Source of the DNA: Proteobacteria bacterium 005FR1
Lineage (GTDB): Bacteria; Pseudomonadota; Gammaproteobacteria; Pseudomonadales; Cellvibrionaceae
Length of the DNA: 64,000 bases
NCBI GenBank assembly: GCA_026192395.1
Contig: WACF01000001.1
Location: forward strand, 3,222,309-3,286,308
Reading direction: 5' to 3'
The notes under the pieces are model-generated. The model was not told the DNA's origin and made no database searches. It worked only from the letters and a program-made list of their open reading frames with translations. Shown piece after piece: positions 8,907 through 16,920 of this stretch (position 1 is its first letter; every line of letters starts with the position of its first letter). The position numbers were made by a program, and so were the translations under genes.

Positions 8907-9673
8907 CATCTTGGTTGCATCCGGATGCCTCCATCGAGGCGGATTGTTTCGCCGTTCAGGTAGCCGCACTGCACGATGTAGGCAGCCAGCTGCGCGAACT
9001 CGTCCGGGTTACCGAGACGGTGGGGAAACTGCACCATTTCGATCAGCGGCTTGCGAACTTCCTCGGGCATGCCCGCCATCATCGGGGTTTCGAAGATGCC
9101 GGGTGCAATGGTCATCACGCGAATGCCGGTTTTCGCCAGATCGCGGGCGATGGGAAGCGTCATTGCCGCGATCCCACCTTTCGAGGCGCTGTAGGCAGCC
9201 TGGCCCATTTGACCATCGAAGGCGGCCACGGATGCGACGTTGATGATCACGCCGCGTTCACCATCATCGCTTCCGTCGTTGCCCTGCATTGCCTCGGCGC
9301 ACAGACGCAGCACATTGAAAGTGCCGATAAGATTCACTTTGACCACTTTCTCGAAGCCATCCAGAGCCATCGGGCCATTACGGCCGACGGTCTTGGCGGC
9401 CGTAGCGATACCCGCGCAGTTGACGTTGATATCCAGGCTGCCGAACTGCTGCTTTGCCTGAGCGATGGCATCCGCCACCTGCTGCTCGTTGCACACATCG
9501 CCACTTGCGTACGCCGCCTTGCCGCCAAGTTTCTGTGCAGCGTCCTGCAAACGCGTGGGATCAAGATCGAAGAGCATGACGTTCGCGCCGGCGTCGATGA
9601 AATTCCGCGCCGTGGCGAAACCGAGACCGGACGCACCGCCGGTAATAAGGGCCGTTTTATTGACCAGCTGCAT
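8906..9673 (-). CDS. Short-chain 3-hydroxyacyl-CoA dehydrogenase (type II, HSD10-like)
   Basis: A 255-residue classical short-chain dehydrogenase. The NAD site is TGGASGLG at about residues 11-18, and the catalytic set is Ser148, Tyr161 and Lys165 (YSASK). The sequence resembles type II 3-hydroxyacyl-CoA dehydrogenases, including PGIFETPMMAGMPEEVR and a C-terminal LDGGIRM. These oxidise 3-hydroxyacyl-CoA, including 2-methyl-branched substrates from isoleucine breakdown. It is the first gene of the minus-strand operon, followed by thiolase and acyl-CoA dehydrogenase, which fits that role. The stop codon abuts the long inverted repeat. Confidence 0.92.
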   Translation of the reverse strand: MQLVNKTALITGGASGLGFATARNFIDAGANVMLFDLDPTRLQDAAQKLGGKAAYASGDVCNEQQVADAIAQAKQQFGSLDINVNCAGIATAAKTVGRNGPMALDGFEKVVKVNLIGTFNVLRLCAEAMQGNDGSDDGERGVIINVASVAAFDGQMGQAAYSASKGGIAAMTLPIARDLAKTGIRVMTIAPGIFETPMMAGMPEEVRKPLIEMVQFPHRLGNPDEFAQLAAYIVQCGYLNGETIRLDGGIRMQPR

Positions 9674-9846
9674 TGCTTACCTCGCAATTGTGATTTGTTA
9701 TTCGCGATTACTGTATCGTTGTGCGCCTGTTAGGGGAACGTAACAGGGACTTGCAGACAGTGAATGAGAACCGGAAGATAGTACTGATTAAGAGAGATAT
9801 TAATTAATAGCAAATCACCATCAAATCAAGTGACCGGGGAGACATA

Positions 9847-10986
9847 ATGGGGCCGCTGAGCGGAATACGAGTGATTGAATTGGCAGGCCTCGGGCCGGCG
9901 CCCTTCTGTGCCATGTTGCTGTCCGATCTCGGCGCGGAAGTCATCCGCATCGATCGCCTGGACGCCGCGGGAAGCGGCAGCGAAAAAGACGTGGTGAATC
10001 GCGGTCGCCGGTCACTGGCGCTCGACCTCAAATCCCAGGCCGGAAAAAACACACTGCTGCGGCTCAGCAAGTGCGCCGATGTCCTCATCGAAGGCTTCCG
10101 CCCCGGCGTTATGGAACGCCTTGGCCTCGGCCCCGAAGAATGCATGCGGGACAATCCGCGGCTTGTTTATGGCCGCATGACCGGCTGGGGGCAAAGCGGG
10201 CCACTGTCGTCCGCAGCGGGACACGACATCAACTACATCGCGCTCAGCGGTGCCCTGCACGCAATGGGCTATCCGGACCGGCCGCCGTCGCCGCCGCTGA
10301 ATCTGGTGGGCGATTACGGCGGCGGCGCAATGCTGCTGGCCGTGGGTGTCCTCGCTGCACTGCTCGAGCGACAAACATCCGGCAAAGGTCAGGTAGTCGA
10401 TGCGGCCATGAGCGATGGCACCGCGCTGGTGATGAGCTTCATCTACGGTCTGAAGGCGATGGGCATGTGGCAGGTCGAGCGCGGCAGTAACTTCATTGAC
10501 GGTGCAGCTCACTACTATCGCACCTATGCCTGCAGCGACGGGAAATACCTCGCTGTTGGGCCACTGGAAAACAAATTCTACCGCCTGCTGCTGGAAGCCT
10601 GCGGTCTCGACGAAAAGACCATGCCGCAAGATCCTGCTCACTGGCAGGAATCCACCGAAACGCTCGCAAAACTCTTTGCCAGCAAAACACGCGACGAGTG
10701 GTGTGCACTCCTGGAAGGCACCGACGCCTGTGTGGCCCCGGTACTCGACATGGACGAAGCGCCCCGACATCCCCACAACCGCGCGCGGGAAACCTTCGTC
10801 AACTACGAAGACGTGGTCCAGCCGGCGCCCGCACCCCGCTTCAGCCGCAGCAAGCCAGCCATTCAATCGCCGCCTTGCCTGGCGGGCGCGCACAGCGCCG
10901 AGATTCTCAAAGACTGGGGCTTCGGCGACGACGAAATACAACAACTGACAACAAGTGGAGAAATCCCTGGTGGTAACAATGAATAA
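9847..10986 (+). CDS. CaiB/BaiF family III CoA-transferase (racemase-like)
   Basis: A 379-residue member of the family III CoA-transferase / alpha-methylacyl-CoA racemase group. The N-terminus GIRVIELAGLGPAPFCAMLLSDLGAEVIRID is characteristic, as is GRMTGWGQSGPLSSAAGHDINY in the middle. The similarity leans to racemases, which make the alpha-methyl carbon of branched acyl-CoAs accessible to oxidation. This would suit the divergent dehydrogenase/thiolase operon 173 bp away. A plain CoA-transferase is the alternative. GGGGAG precedes the start. The last 8 bases overlap the next gene, so the two are translationally coupled. Confidence 0.88.
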   Translation: MGPLSGIRVIELAGLGPAPFCAMLLSDLGAEVIRIDRLDAAGSGSEKDVVNRGRRSLALDLKSQAGKNTLLRLSKCADVLIEGFRPGVMERLGLGPEECMRDNPRLVYGRMTGWGQSGPLSSAAGHDINYIALSGALHAMGYPDRPPSPPLNLVGDYGGGAMLLAVGVLAALLERQTSGKGQVVDAAMSDGTALVMSFIYGLKAMGMWQVERGSNFIDGAAHYYRTYACSDGKYLAVGPLENKFYRLLLEACGLDEKTMPQDPAHWQESTETLAKLFASKTRDEWCALLEGTDACVAPVLDMDEAPRHPHNRARETFVNYEDVVQPAPAPRFSRSKPAIQSPPCLAGAHSAEILKDWGFGDDEIQQLTTSGEIPGGNNE

Positions 10987-11803
10987 CAAAGTAAAAGGCT
11001 GGTCGGGCGAAGCTTTCAACCAGGTGCCGGACTCCGACAACCGCATCCATTCCGACGAGGTCGCCAAAGCCTACGGATTCACCGGTGCGCTGGTGCCGGG
11101 CGTCACGGTCTCCACGTATCTGATTCATCCCGCTGTCGAGGCCTGGGGAAACGACTGGCTGGAGCGGGGCTATGCCCACGCGCGCGTGCAATCGCCGCTT
11201 TACGACCACGCGCGCTTTGACGTCGAGGTGACCGAGGCCGAGGACCAATACCACGGCGAACTGAAAAGCGAAGGACGCCTGTGCGCCGTCGCTGACGTCT
11301 TGCTCCCGCGAGCTGCTCCCCCTGCGCCCGCTTATCGAGGGGACTCGCGAATGAGCGACGACCATCTAGCACCGACCGCCAGCCGCGAAAGCATGGAGTC
11401 GCTGCGGAAAAGCGGTTGCCCCGCGAAAACCTTCCTGTGGTCCGCAGAACACGAAATGGCAACTTACCTGCGCAAACAAAGCCAAATGTCCGCGCCCTTG
11501 CGAACCGACGGTTCGCCACAGGCGGGTGGCTTTGCCAATCCAAGCTTTCTGCTGGGTTGTGCAAACCGCCACTTTGCTGCGGTCGCAAAAATGAGTCCGT
11601 GGATTCATCTGGAGACCAAGTCGCAGAATTACGCCGCCGTGCCGATGAATATGCCTCTGATCAGCGAAATGACCATTGTCGATCTGTTCGAGAAGAAGGG
11701 CCACGAATTCGCCGACTGTGTTTTCAATATTTTCCGGGACGATACGAAGGAGTGCGTGTTTTCGGTGGAGCAGCGGGCGATTTATAGGATGAGAGAGACG
11801 TAA
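10979..11803 (+). CDS. Hotdog-fold (MaoC-like) protein
   Basis: A 274-residue protein that looks like a double hotdog. The N-terminal part contains YGFTGALVPGVTVSTYLIHP, similar to MaoC dehydratase or thioesterase domains. The C-terminal part has MTIVDLFEKKGHEFADCVF, which looks like a second hotdog sheet. The start at 10979 gives an ATGAATAA overlap with the preceding gene; a GTG at 10955 is possible but has no ribosome site. Given the CaiB-like neighbour and the divergent beta-oxidation operon, an enoyl-CoA hydratase or acyl-CoA thioesterase role is plausible. The catalytic residues are not certain. Confidence 0.7.
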   Translation: MNNKVKGWSGEAFNQVPDSDNRIHSDEVAKAYGFTGALVPGVTVSTYLIHPAVEAWGNDWLERGYAHARVQSPLYDHARFDVEVTEAEDQYHGELKSEGRLCAVADVLLPRAAPPAPAYRGDSRMSDDHLAPTASRESMESLRKSGCPAKTFLWSAEHEMATYLRKQSQMSAPLRTDGSPQAGGFANPSFLLGCANRHFAAVAKMSPWIHLETKSQNYAAVPMNMPLISEMTIVDLFEKKGHEFADCVFNIFRDDTKECVFSVEQRAIYRMRET

Positions 11804-11953
11804 GACGTGAGTTGTGAGATGAAAGGGCGCCTCCCGAAAGTCTTCCCTGGTGATCGTAACTGAGAGACTCGTCGCTCTACAAAACCAGCTTTGCGCAACT
11901 GTAGGGGTGCTACTTCGCAGTGACTAGGTCCATGGACGGAACGGGACTGGGGA

Positions 11954-12217
11954 GTGTCCTGTTTGGCTGCTTTGCATAGCTTCAGCGGTCGATACGAGGT
12001 TTCTGCCAAGGCGCGGCTCGCCGGGAATGGCCGTAGCCCTTTCCAAGAGTCGCAACGCTGGCAGAGGCCTCGTATCGTCCGCCCTTCGGGAGCCTGAATC
12101 GCGCGCCATTACGGCGTTGCACGCCTGGGGAATAGCACCACTATTCCCGGTGGCGTGCGCCTTGTACTAGCACACGATTCAGGCTCTGAAGCCATGCAAA
12201 GCAGCCAAGCAGGACAC
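11954..12217. repeat. Large branched inverted-repeat element
   Basis: A 264-bp element with nested complementary arms. The outer arms (11954-11985 and 12186-12217) match at 30 of 32 positions. Inside are two further stems: 11990-12007 with 12060-12077 (16 of 18), and 12090-12101 with 12175-12186 (12 of 12). The latter encloses a fourth pair at 12119-12135 and 12141-12158. The predicted fold is a three-way junction. It occupies most of the 488-bp gap (11804-12291) between the hotdog and dehalogenase genes. No reading frame is convincing inside. It may be a structured RNA, a cruciform-forming repeat or a non-autonomous mobile element. Confidence 0.75.
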
Positions 12218-12291
12218 CTGATGGCCCATCGGAACGGAGAAGTACAGTGGTGCAATGCGGAACAGAATCGAATAAAACAACGAGACCACTC

Positions 12292-13179
12292 ATGAATCTA
12301 TCCCAAGAAATGCCATACACAAAAAAATTCATCGATGTAAGAGGCAAACGCATTGCCTACGTGGAAGAGGGCGAGGGTGATCCCATCGTTTTGTTGCATG
12401 GCAATCCCACCTCGTCTTACCTGTGGCGCAACGTCATTCCTGCTTTGGTGGGCAATGGCCGCGTGATTGCGCCGGACCTGATCGGCCAGGGCGACTCGGA
12501 AAAGCTGCCGGCCAGTGAAGGGCCGGATCGTTACGGCTTTCATGTGGCCTATGAGTATCTGAATGGCTTCTTCGAGGCGCTCGGCCTCGATCGAAATGTT
12601 ACCTTGGTGCTTCACGACTGGGGTAGTGGTCTGGGGTTTCATTGGGCTAACGAGCACCGCGATGCAGTGAAAGCCATCGCCTACATGGAAGCCATCGTCA
12701 TGCCGGTGAACTGGGAAGACTGGCCGGAAAAAGCACGGGGGATCTTCATGGGCTTTCGCTCGGAAAAAGGCGAAGACCTTATCCTCCATCGAAACATGTT
12801 CATCGAAGCTGTGCTGCCCAACTCCATTCTCCGCGATCTCAGCGAAAAAGAAATGGACCACTACCGCGCACCCTTCGTGAATCCCGAAGATCGCCAGGTA
12901 ATGCTCGCGTGGCCACGGGCGCTCCCTTTCAAGGGAGAGGAGCCCGCCGACGTGGTTAAACTGGTCGACGATTACGGCAAATGGCTCAGTGGAACGGACA
13001 TTCCCAAACTCTTCATTAACGCCGAGCCAGGCTCCATCCTGGTGGGCAGACAGCGGGAATTTTGCCGCAGCTGGCCCAATCAGAAGGAGGTCACTGTAAA
13101 GGGATCGCACTTCATTCAGGAAGACTCACCGCTGGAAATTGGCAGAGCAGTGAGCGACTGGCTTGACGACATTGCCTGA
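12292..13179 (+). CDS. dhaA: Haloalkane dehalogenase (HLD-II type, LinB/DhaA-like)
   Basis: A 295-residue alpha/beta hydrolase that would replace halogen on haloalkanes with hydroxyl. The catalytic set matches subfamily II numbering: nucleophile Asp109 in LVLHDWGSGLGFHW, acid Glu133 in YMEAI, base His273 in GSHFIQEDSP. The halide-binding Asn lies in LLHGNPTSSYLWRN and Trp110 follows the nucleophile. The start at 12292 gives the usual MNLSQEMPYTKKF beginning; a GTG 45 bases upstream and an ATG at 12310 are alternatives. It stands behind a large structured repeat and just ahead of the NTF2-like gene. The natural substrate is not predictable. Confidence 0.93.
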   Translation: MNLSQEMPYTKKFIDVRGKRIAYVEEGEGDPIVLLHGNPTSSYLWRNVIPALVGNGRVIAPDLIGQGDSEKLPASEGPDRYGFHVAYEYLNGFFEALGLDRNVTLVLHDWGSGLGFHWANEHRDAVKAIAYMEAIVMPVNWEDWPEKARGIFMGFRSEKGEDLILHRNMFIEAVLPNSILRDLSEKEMDHYRAPFVNPEDRQVMLAWPRALPFKGEEPADVVKLVDDYGKWLSGTDIPKLFINAEPGSILVGRQREFCRSWPNQKEVTVKGSHFIQEDSPLEIGRAVSDWLDDIA

Positions 13180-13187
13180 GGATTTTC

Positions 13188-13640
13188 ATGAGCATTCGAC
13201 TCCCCATTCTGATTTTCGCGATTTTTTTCCTATCGATGACCTCTCATGCCGAGGAGCAATCTCGCAGCAAGCTCGAGCAGGAGGTTATGCAAGTGCTGGA
13301 CGACTTTATGTCCACCTTCAACCGTATGGATATCCCTGCCTGGGAAGCTACCTTCCACTTTCCGCATTATCGTCTTGCCAGCGGGAACATGAACGTGCTC
13401 GAAGGTCCGGGGACCCGGAGCGCCGAAGCGGTGCGAAAGGCAATCGGCCCCGAATGGCATCACAGCGCCTGGGACCGGCGGGAAATCCTGCACCTGAGTA
13501 AGGACAAGGTTCACGTCAATACGCGCTTCAGTCGCTATCGTGCCGATGGCACAGCAATCGCAAGCTACGACTCGCTGTATATCCTTACCCGCGAAAACGA
13601 CCGCTGGGGAATCAAACTTCGCTCGAGTATGGCGCCCTGA
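13188..13640 (+). CDS. Exported NTF2-like (SnoaL-fold) protein
   Basis: A 150-residue protein with a signal peptide (hydrophobic residues 5-18, cleavage near SHA). The mature part resembles the small NTF2-like fold: an N-terminal helix LEQEVMQVLDDFMSTFNRMD, then a strand-rich half ending in YILTRENDRWGIKLRSS. Such domains bind small ligands or act as simple enzymes; no catalytic residues are evident. It begins 8 bases after the dehalogenase stop and is followed 22 bases later by the CinA-like gene, so these three are probably one operon. The specific function is unknown. Confidence 0.8.
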   Translation: MSIRLPILIFAIFFLSMTSHAEEQSRSKLEQEVMQVLDDFMSTFNRMDIPAWEATFHFPHYRLASGNMNVLEGPGTRSAEAVRKAIGPEWHHSAWDRREILHLSKDKVHVNTRFSRYRADGTAIASYDSLYILTRENDRWGIKLRSSMAP

Positions 13641-13662
13641 AAAGCGGGGTAACGGAGTAGCT

Positions 13663-14427
13663 GTGAAGATTGGATTGATCATTATCGGCGACGAAATCCT
13701 GTCGGGAAAACGCCAGGACCGCCACTTCGGCAAGGTCATCGAATTGCTCGATGAGCGCGGCCTCGAATTGTCGTGGACCAGAATTCTTGGCGACGACGCA
13801 GCGCTGCTGACTGAAAACCTCCGGCAGACCTTCGCCAGCGGCGACCTGGTGTTCAGCTGTGGCGGAATCGGCGCGACGCCCGACGACCGCACCCGTCAGT
13901 GCGCAGCTGAAGCGCTCGGGCTTGACTTGGAAGAGCATCCGGAAGGAAGGGCCGAACTGCTGGCCCGATTTGGCGATCAGGTGACTTCGCAACGATTGCG
14001 GCTGGTGGAATTTCCCAAAGGGGCCGAGATCATCCCCAACCCGGTAAATCGCGTACCCGGCTTTTCACTTCGCGATCATCACTTCGTACCCGGATTCCCG
14101 AGCATGGCCTGGCCGATGATCGAATGGGTTCTGGACAACCGCTATGCCCAACTGCTTGCACCCGGGCAGAGAACCGAACGGGCCATCTGCGTTTGGGATG
14201 CGCGAGAAAGCGACATCATTCCCTTGATGGAAGTTTTCGAAAGTGGACACCGGGAGCTCAGGTTATCCTGCCTGCCCGGATCGCAGGGTGACCGTTATCA
14301 GTTGGAATTGGGGCTGCGAGGTGTGCCCGCTGCCGTCGACGCGGGCCTGATCGAGCTTTGCGCCGCTGTGGACGATCTGGGTTTCAGCTGGGAAGAGGTC
14401 AATCTTAAAGAGGTTCGACCTAGGTAG
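13663..14427 (+). CDS. Molybdopterin-binding (CinA N-terminal-like) protein
   Basis: A 254-residue stand-alone MoCF-biosynthesis domain, similar to the N-terminal half of CinA and to MoaB/MogA. Markers are LIIIGDEILSGKRQDRH at the N-terminus and FSCGGIGATPDDRTRQ. It lacks the C-terminal CinA deamidase half. CinA-N domains hydrolyse ADP-ribose or bind pterin-like ligands, but the substrate here is unknown. A GTG start at 13663 follows a GGAG site; an upstream in-frame extension overlaps the NTF2-like gene and is unlikely. It ends convergent with the signalling operon, 15 bases from the kinase stop. Confidence 0.85.
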   Translation: MKIGLIIIGDEILSGKRQDRHFGKVIELLDERGLELSWTRILGDDAALLTENLRQTFASGDLVFSCGGIGATPDDRTRQCAAEALGLDLEEHPEGRAELLARFGDQVTSQRLRLVEFPKGAEIIPNPVNRVPGFSLRDHHFVPGFPSMAWPMIEWVLDNRYAQLLAPGQRTERAICVWDARESDIIPLMEVFESGHRELRLSCLPGSQGDRYQLELGLRGVPAAVDAGLIELCAAVDDLGFSWEEVNLKEVRPR

Positions 14428-14442
14428 ATCCAGCTCCGTCGC

Positions 14443-16044
14443 TCACGATGCGAGCGAAGAAGCACGTTGCTTACTCTGCAGTAGCGACACGATGCTTTCC
14501 AGCTTTACCGGCTTGACGAAGTGGTGATCGAAGCCCGCTTCCTTTGCCGCGTCCTTGTCGCGCTGCTGTCCCCACCCGGTCTGCGCGACCAACAAAGTGT
14601 TGTCGAAGCGTGGATCGCTGCGCAGTTCGCGGGCAACATCATAGCCGCTTATATCGGGAAGTCCGATATCCAGAAGAACTGCATCGGGCACCACCTTGCG
14701 AGCGAGCGCCAGCGCCTGCTCGCCATCGGGCGCGAAACTCACGTCGTGTCCCTCCATTTCGAGCATCATCGACATAGTCTCGGCCGCCGCAATATTGTCA
14801 TCCACCACCAGAATACAAAGCGGTTGTATGTCTGCCGGCTTTGCCTGCGCAGAGCAGCTTTCTTTTTTCGGCGCGGCTGCTTCGATCGCCGGCAGTGCGA
14901 CTGTGAAAGTGCTGCCGCAGCCCGGCCCCTCGCTTTCGGCGAGAATCTCGCCACCGTGTAAATCCACCAGCTGCTTGGCCAGGGACAGGCCGATCCCGAG
15001 CCCGCCATCGGAGCCGCGTGCCGATGCTTCCAGCTGGGTGAAAAGCTCAAAGATGTGCGCGAGCTTGTCAGCTGGAATGCCTACGCCGCTGTCGGCAACG
15101 CTCACCACGGCGCGTCCGTCCTGCGATTTCACCGCGACGCGAATCTTTCCCTTGAACGGCGTATATTTGGCTGCGTTGTGCACCAGATTGGCAATAATCT
15201 GCACCAGCCGGGTTGGGTCCGCTTCCACCCAGACCTTTTCGTCCGCTTCCAACGTGACATCGTGATCGCGAGCCCGGATGATTTCCTCGCTGCTCTCCAG
15301 CGCCATCTGCACCGCTTCGTGCAAAGACACCGGCTTTTTCTGCAGATTGATTTTTCCCTTGCTCACGCGTGAGATATCGAGCAGATCATTGATCAGGCAT
15401 ACCATGTGCTCGAGTTCACGGTCCATGGTCTTGTAGATTTTTTCACGGATTTCCGGGGATGGATCGCCCTGCAGAATCTCCAGGCCGCTGCGCAGAGGCG
15501 CCAGTGGATTGCGCAGTTCGTGGCTCAGTGTGGCGAGAAACTCGTCCTTGCGATGATCCGCTTCCTGTAGTGCCCGGGCGTACTCGCGGGTTTCGTCGAG
15601 TAGCCGCTTGTTTTCCGCCGAGGCCAGTGCCAGTTGATCGCGCTGATAGGCGACTTCCTGACGCTGCACATAAAGATCGTAGAAAACGTTCGCTTTACTT
15701 TTTAACGCGCTCGCTTCCACCGGCTTGTGAATAAAATCCACGGCACCGGTTTCATAGCCGCGAAAGCGGCGGACTTGGTCGGAATTACTGGCAGTGACGA
15801 AAATGATGGGGATATGCTTGGTGCGCTGTGTGCCGCGCATCATCTCCGCCAGCTCGAAGCCGTCCATCTCCGGCATTTGCACGTCGACAAGGGCGAGTGC
15901 TACATCATGCTTCAACAAGAGCTCAAGAGCTTCCGAACCCGACTGCGCTTTCAGCAGGATCAGGTTGTCGCGGCGCAGCAGCGATTCCAGAGATAGGAGG
16001 TTCTCCGCGCGGTCGTCAACCAACAAGAATTTGACAGGTTCCAT
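14443..16044 (-). CDS. Hybrid response regulator / histidine kinase (REC-HisKA-HATPase-REC)
   Basis: A 533-residue soluble signalling protein. Residues 4-120 are a receiver with phospho-acceptor Asp54 (LVDVQMPEMDG). A short coiled linker follows, then a HisKA dimerisation domain with His175 (TLSHELRNPL). The ATPase domain runs to about 385, and a second receiver (about 408-525) has Asp459 (LLDIGLPDISG). There is no input sensor or membrane segment, so it should receive phosphate through its N-terminal receiver. It is the third gene of an operon with CheR and a larger hybrid kinase. No DNA-binding output is encoded nearby, so the output is unknown. Confidence 0.92.
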   Translation of the reverse strand: MEPVKFLLVDDRAENLLSLESLLRRDNLILLKAQSGSEALELLLKHDVALALVDVQMPEMDGFELAEMMRGTQRTKHIPIIFVTASNSDQVRRFRGYETGAVDFIHKPVEASALKSKANVFYDLYVQRQEVAYQRDQLALASAENKRLLDETREYARALQEADHRKDEFLATLSHELRNPLAPLRSGLEILQGDPSPEIREKIYKTMDRELEHMVCLINDLLDISRVSKGKINLQKKPVSLHEAVQMALESSEEIIRARDHDVTLEADEKVWVEADPTRLVQIIANLVHNAAKYTPFKGKIRVAVKSQDGRAVVSVADSGVGIPADKLAHIFELFTQLEASARGSDGGLGIGLSLAKQLVDLHGGEILAESEGPGCGSTFTVALPAIEAAAPKKESCSAQAKPADIQPLCILVVDDNIAAAETMSMMLEMEGHDVSFAPDGEQALALARKVVPDAVLLDIGLPDISGYDVARELRSDPRFDNTLLVAQTGWGQQRDKDAAKEAGFDHHFVKPVKLESIVSLLQSKQRASSLAS

Positions 16045-16071
16045 AGTTATATCGCCTACCCGGCCAGCGCG

Positions 16072-16920
16072 CTAAAGCTTCTGATAGAGCCGCGCCTGCG
16101 GATTCACCTCTTTGAACATATCTGCCTGCTGGGAAAATCGCAGGGTTTCCCGCGAGCCCAGCCCCAGGAAGCCGCGGGGGCAGAGTGAGTCGTAAAATAG
16201 TTTGGTAGCCCGGTCCTGCAACTCTCCGTTGAAGTAGATCAGCACGTTGCGGCAGGAGATCAGTTGCATCTCCGCGAATACCGAGTCCGTCACCAGGCTG
16301 TGATCGGAAAACACGACATTTTGCCGCAGGCCCTTGTCAAAAATCGCGCGGTCATAACCGCTGGCGTAATAGTCGGACAGCGAGGCTTTACCGCCCGAGG
16401 CCTGGTAATTGCGGGTGTATTCCTGCATTCGGTCCAGCGAAAACACTCCTCGCTGCGCCTTCTGCAAAGCACTGGGGTTGATGTCCGTCGCGTAGAATAT
16501 CGTGCGGTCTCCAAGTCCTTCCTCGCGGAAAAGAATGGAGAGCGAGTAGAGCTCTTCACCCGTGGCGACCCCGGCCACCCAGACCTTCAGCGAGGGATAG
16601 GTCCGCAGGTGCGGAACCACTTCCTCGCGCAGCGCTTTGTAGTAGATCGGATCGCGGAACATCTCGCTGACTTGCACGGTGAGAAAGGAAAGCAATTCCT
16701 CGAGATGCTCGGGGCCATGCAGTATTTTGTCCTGCAGCATGGAAAAACTTCGGCAGTCGAAGTGCTCGCAGGCTTGAGTCAAGCGGCGCCGCAGCGAGCT
16801 CATCGAATAATCGCGAAAATCATATTCATAGCGATGACGAATGGCGTCGATGAACAGACGCAATTCGATCTCTTCGACACTCGGCGGTCCATCTTCCTGG
16901 GGACGAGATAACTCCGTCAT
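16072..16920 (-). CDS. CheR-type protein-glutamate methyltransferase
   Basis: A 282-residue SAM-dependent methyltransferase of the CheR family, which methylates glutamates on chemoreceptors. The N-terminal helical domain contains YDFRDYSMSSLRRRL, and the SAM motif reads VAGVATGEELYSLSILF, where the usual GEEPYS has Leu for Pro. The catalytic half has MQLISCRNVLIYF and LGSRETL. Its ATG overlaps the stop of the upstream kinase (ATGA), so it is translationally coupled. No chemoreceptor or CheB methylesterase is in the window, so it probably serves a kinase network rather than classical chemotaxis. That last point is inference. Confidence 0.92.
   Translation of the reverse strand: MTELSRPQEDGPPSVEEIELRLFIDAIRHRYEYDFRDYSMSSLRRRLTQACEHFDCRSFSMLQDKILHGPEHLEELLSFLTVQVSEMFRDPIYYKALREEVVPHLRTYPSLKVWVAGVATGEELYSLSILFREEGLGDRTIFYATDINPSALQKAQRGVFSLDRMQEYTRNYQASGGKASLSDYYASGYDRAIFDKGLRQNVVFSDHSLVTDSVFAEMQLISCRNVLIYFNGELQDRATKLFYDSLCPRGFLGLGSRETLRFSQQADMFKEVNPQARLYQKL

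Noticed and set aside
12978-14427. Extending the CinA-like gene upstream to 13540
   Set aside because: The extra codons overlap the NTF2-like gene in another frame and have no ribosome site. The GTG at 13663 has one.
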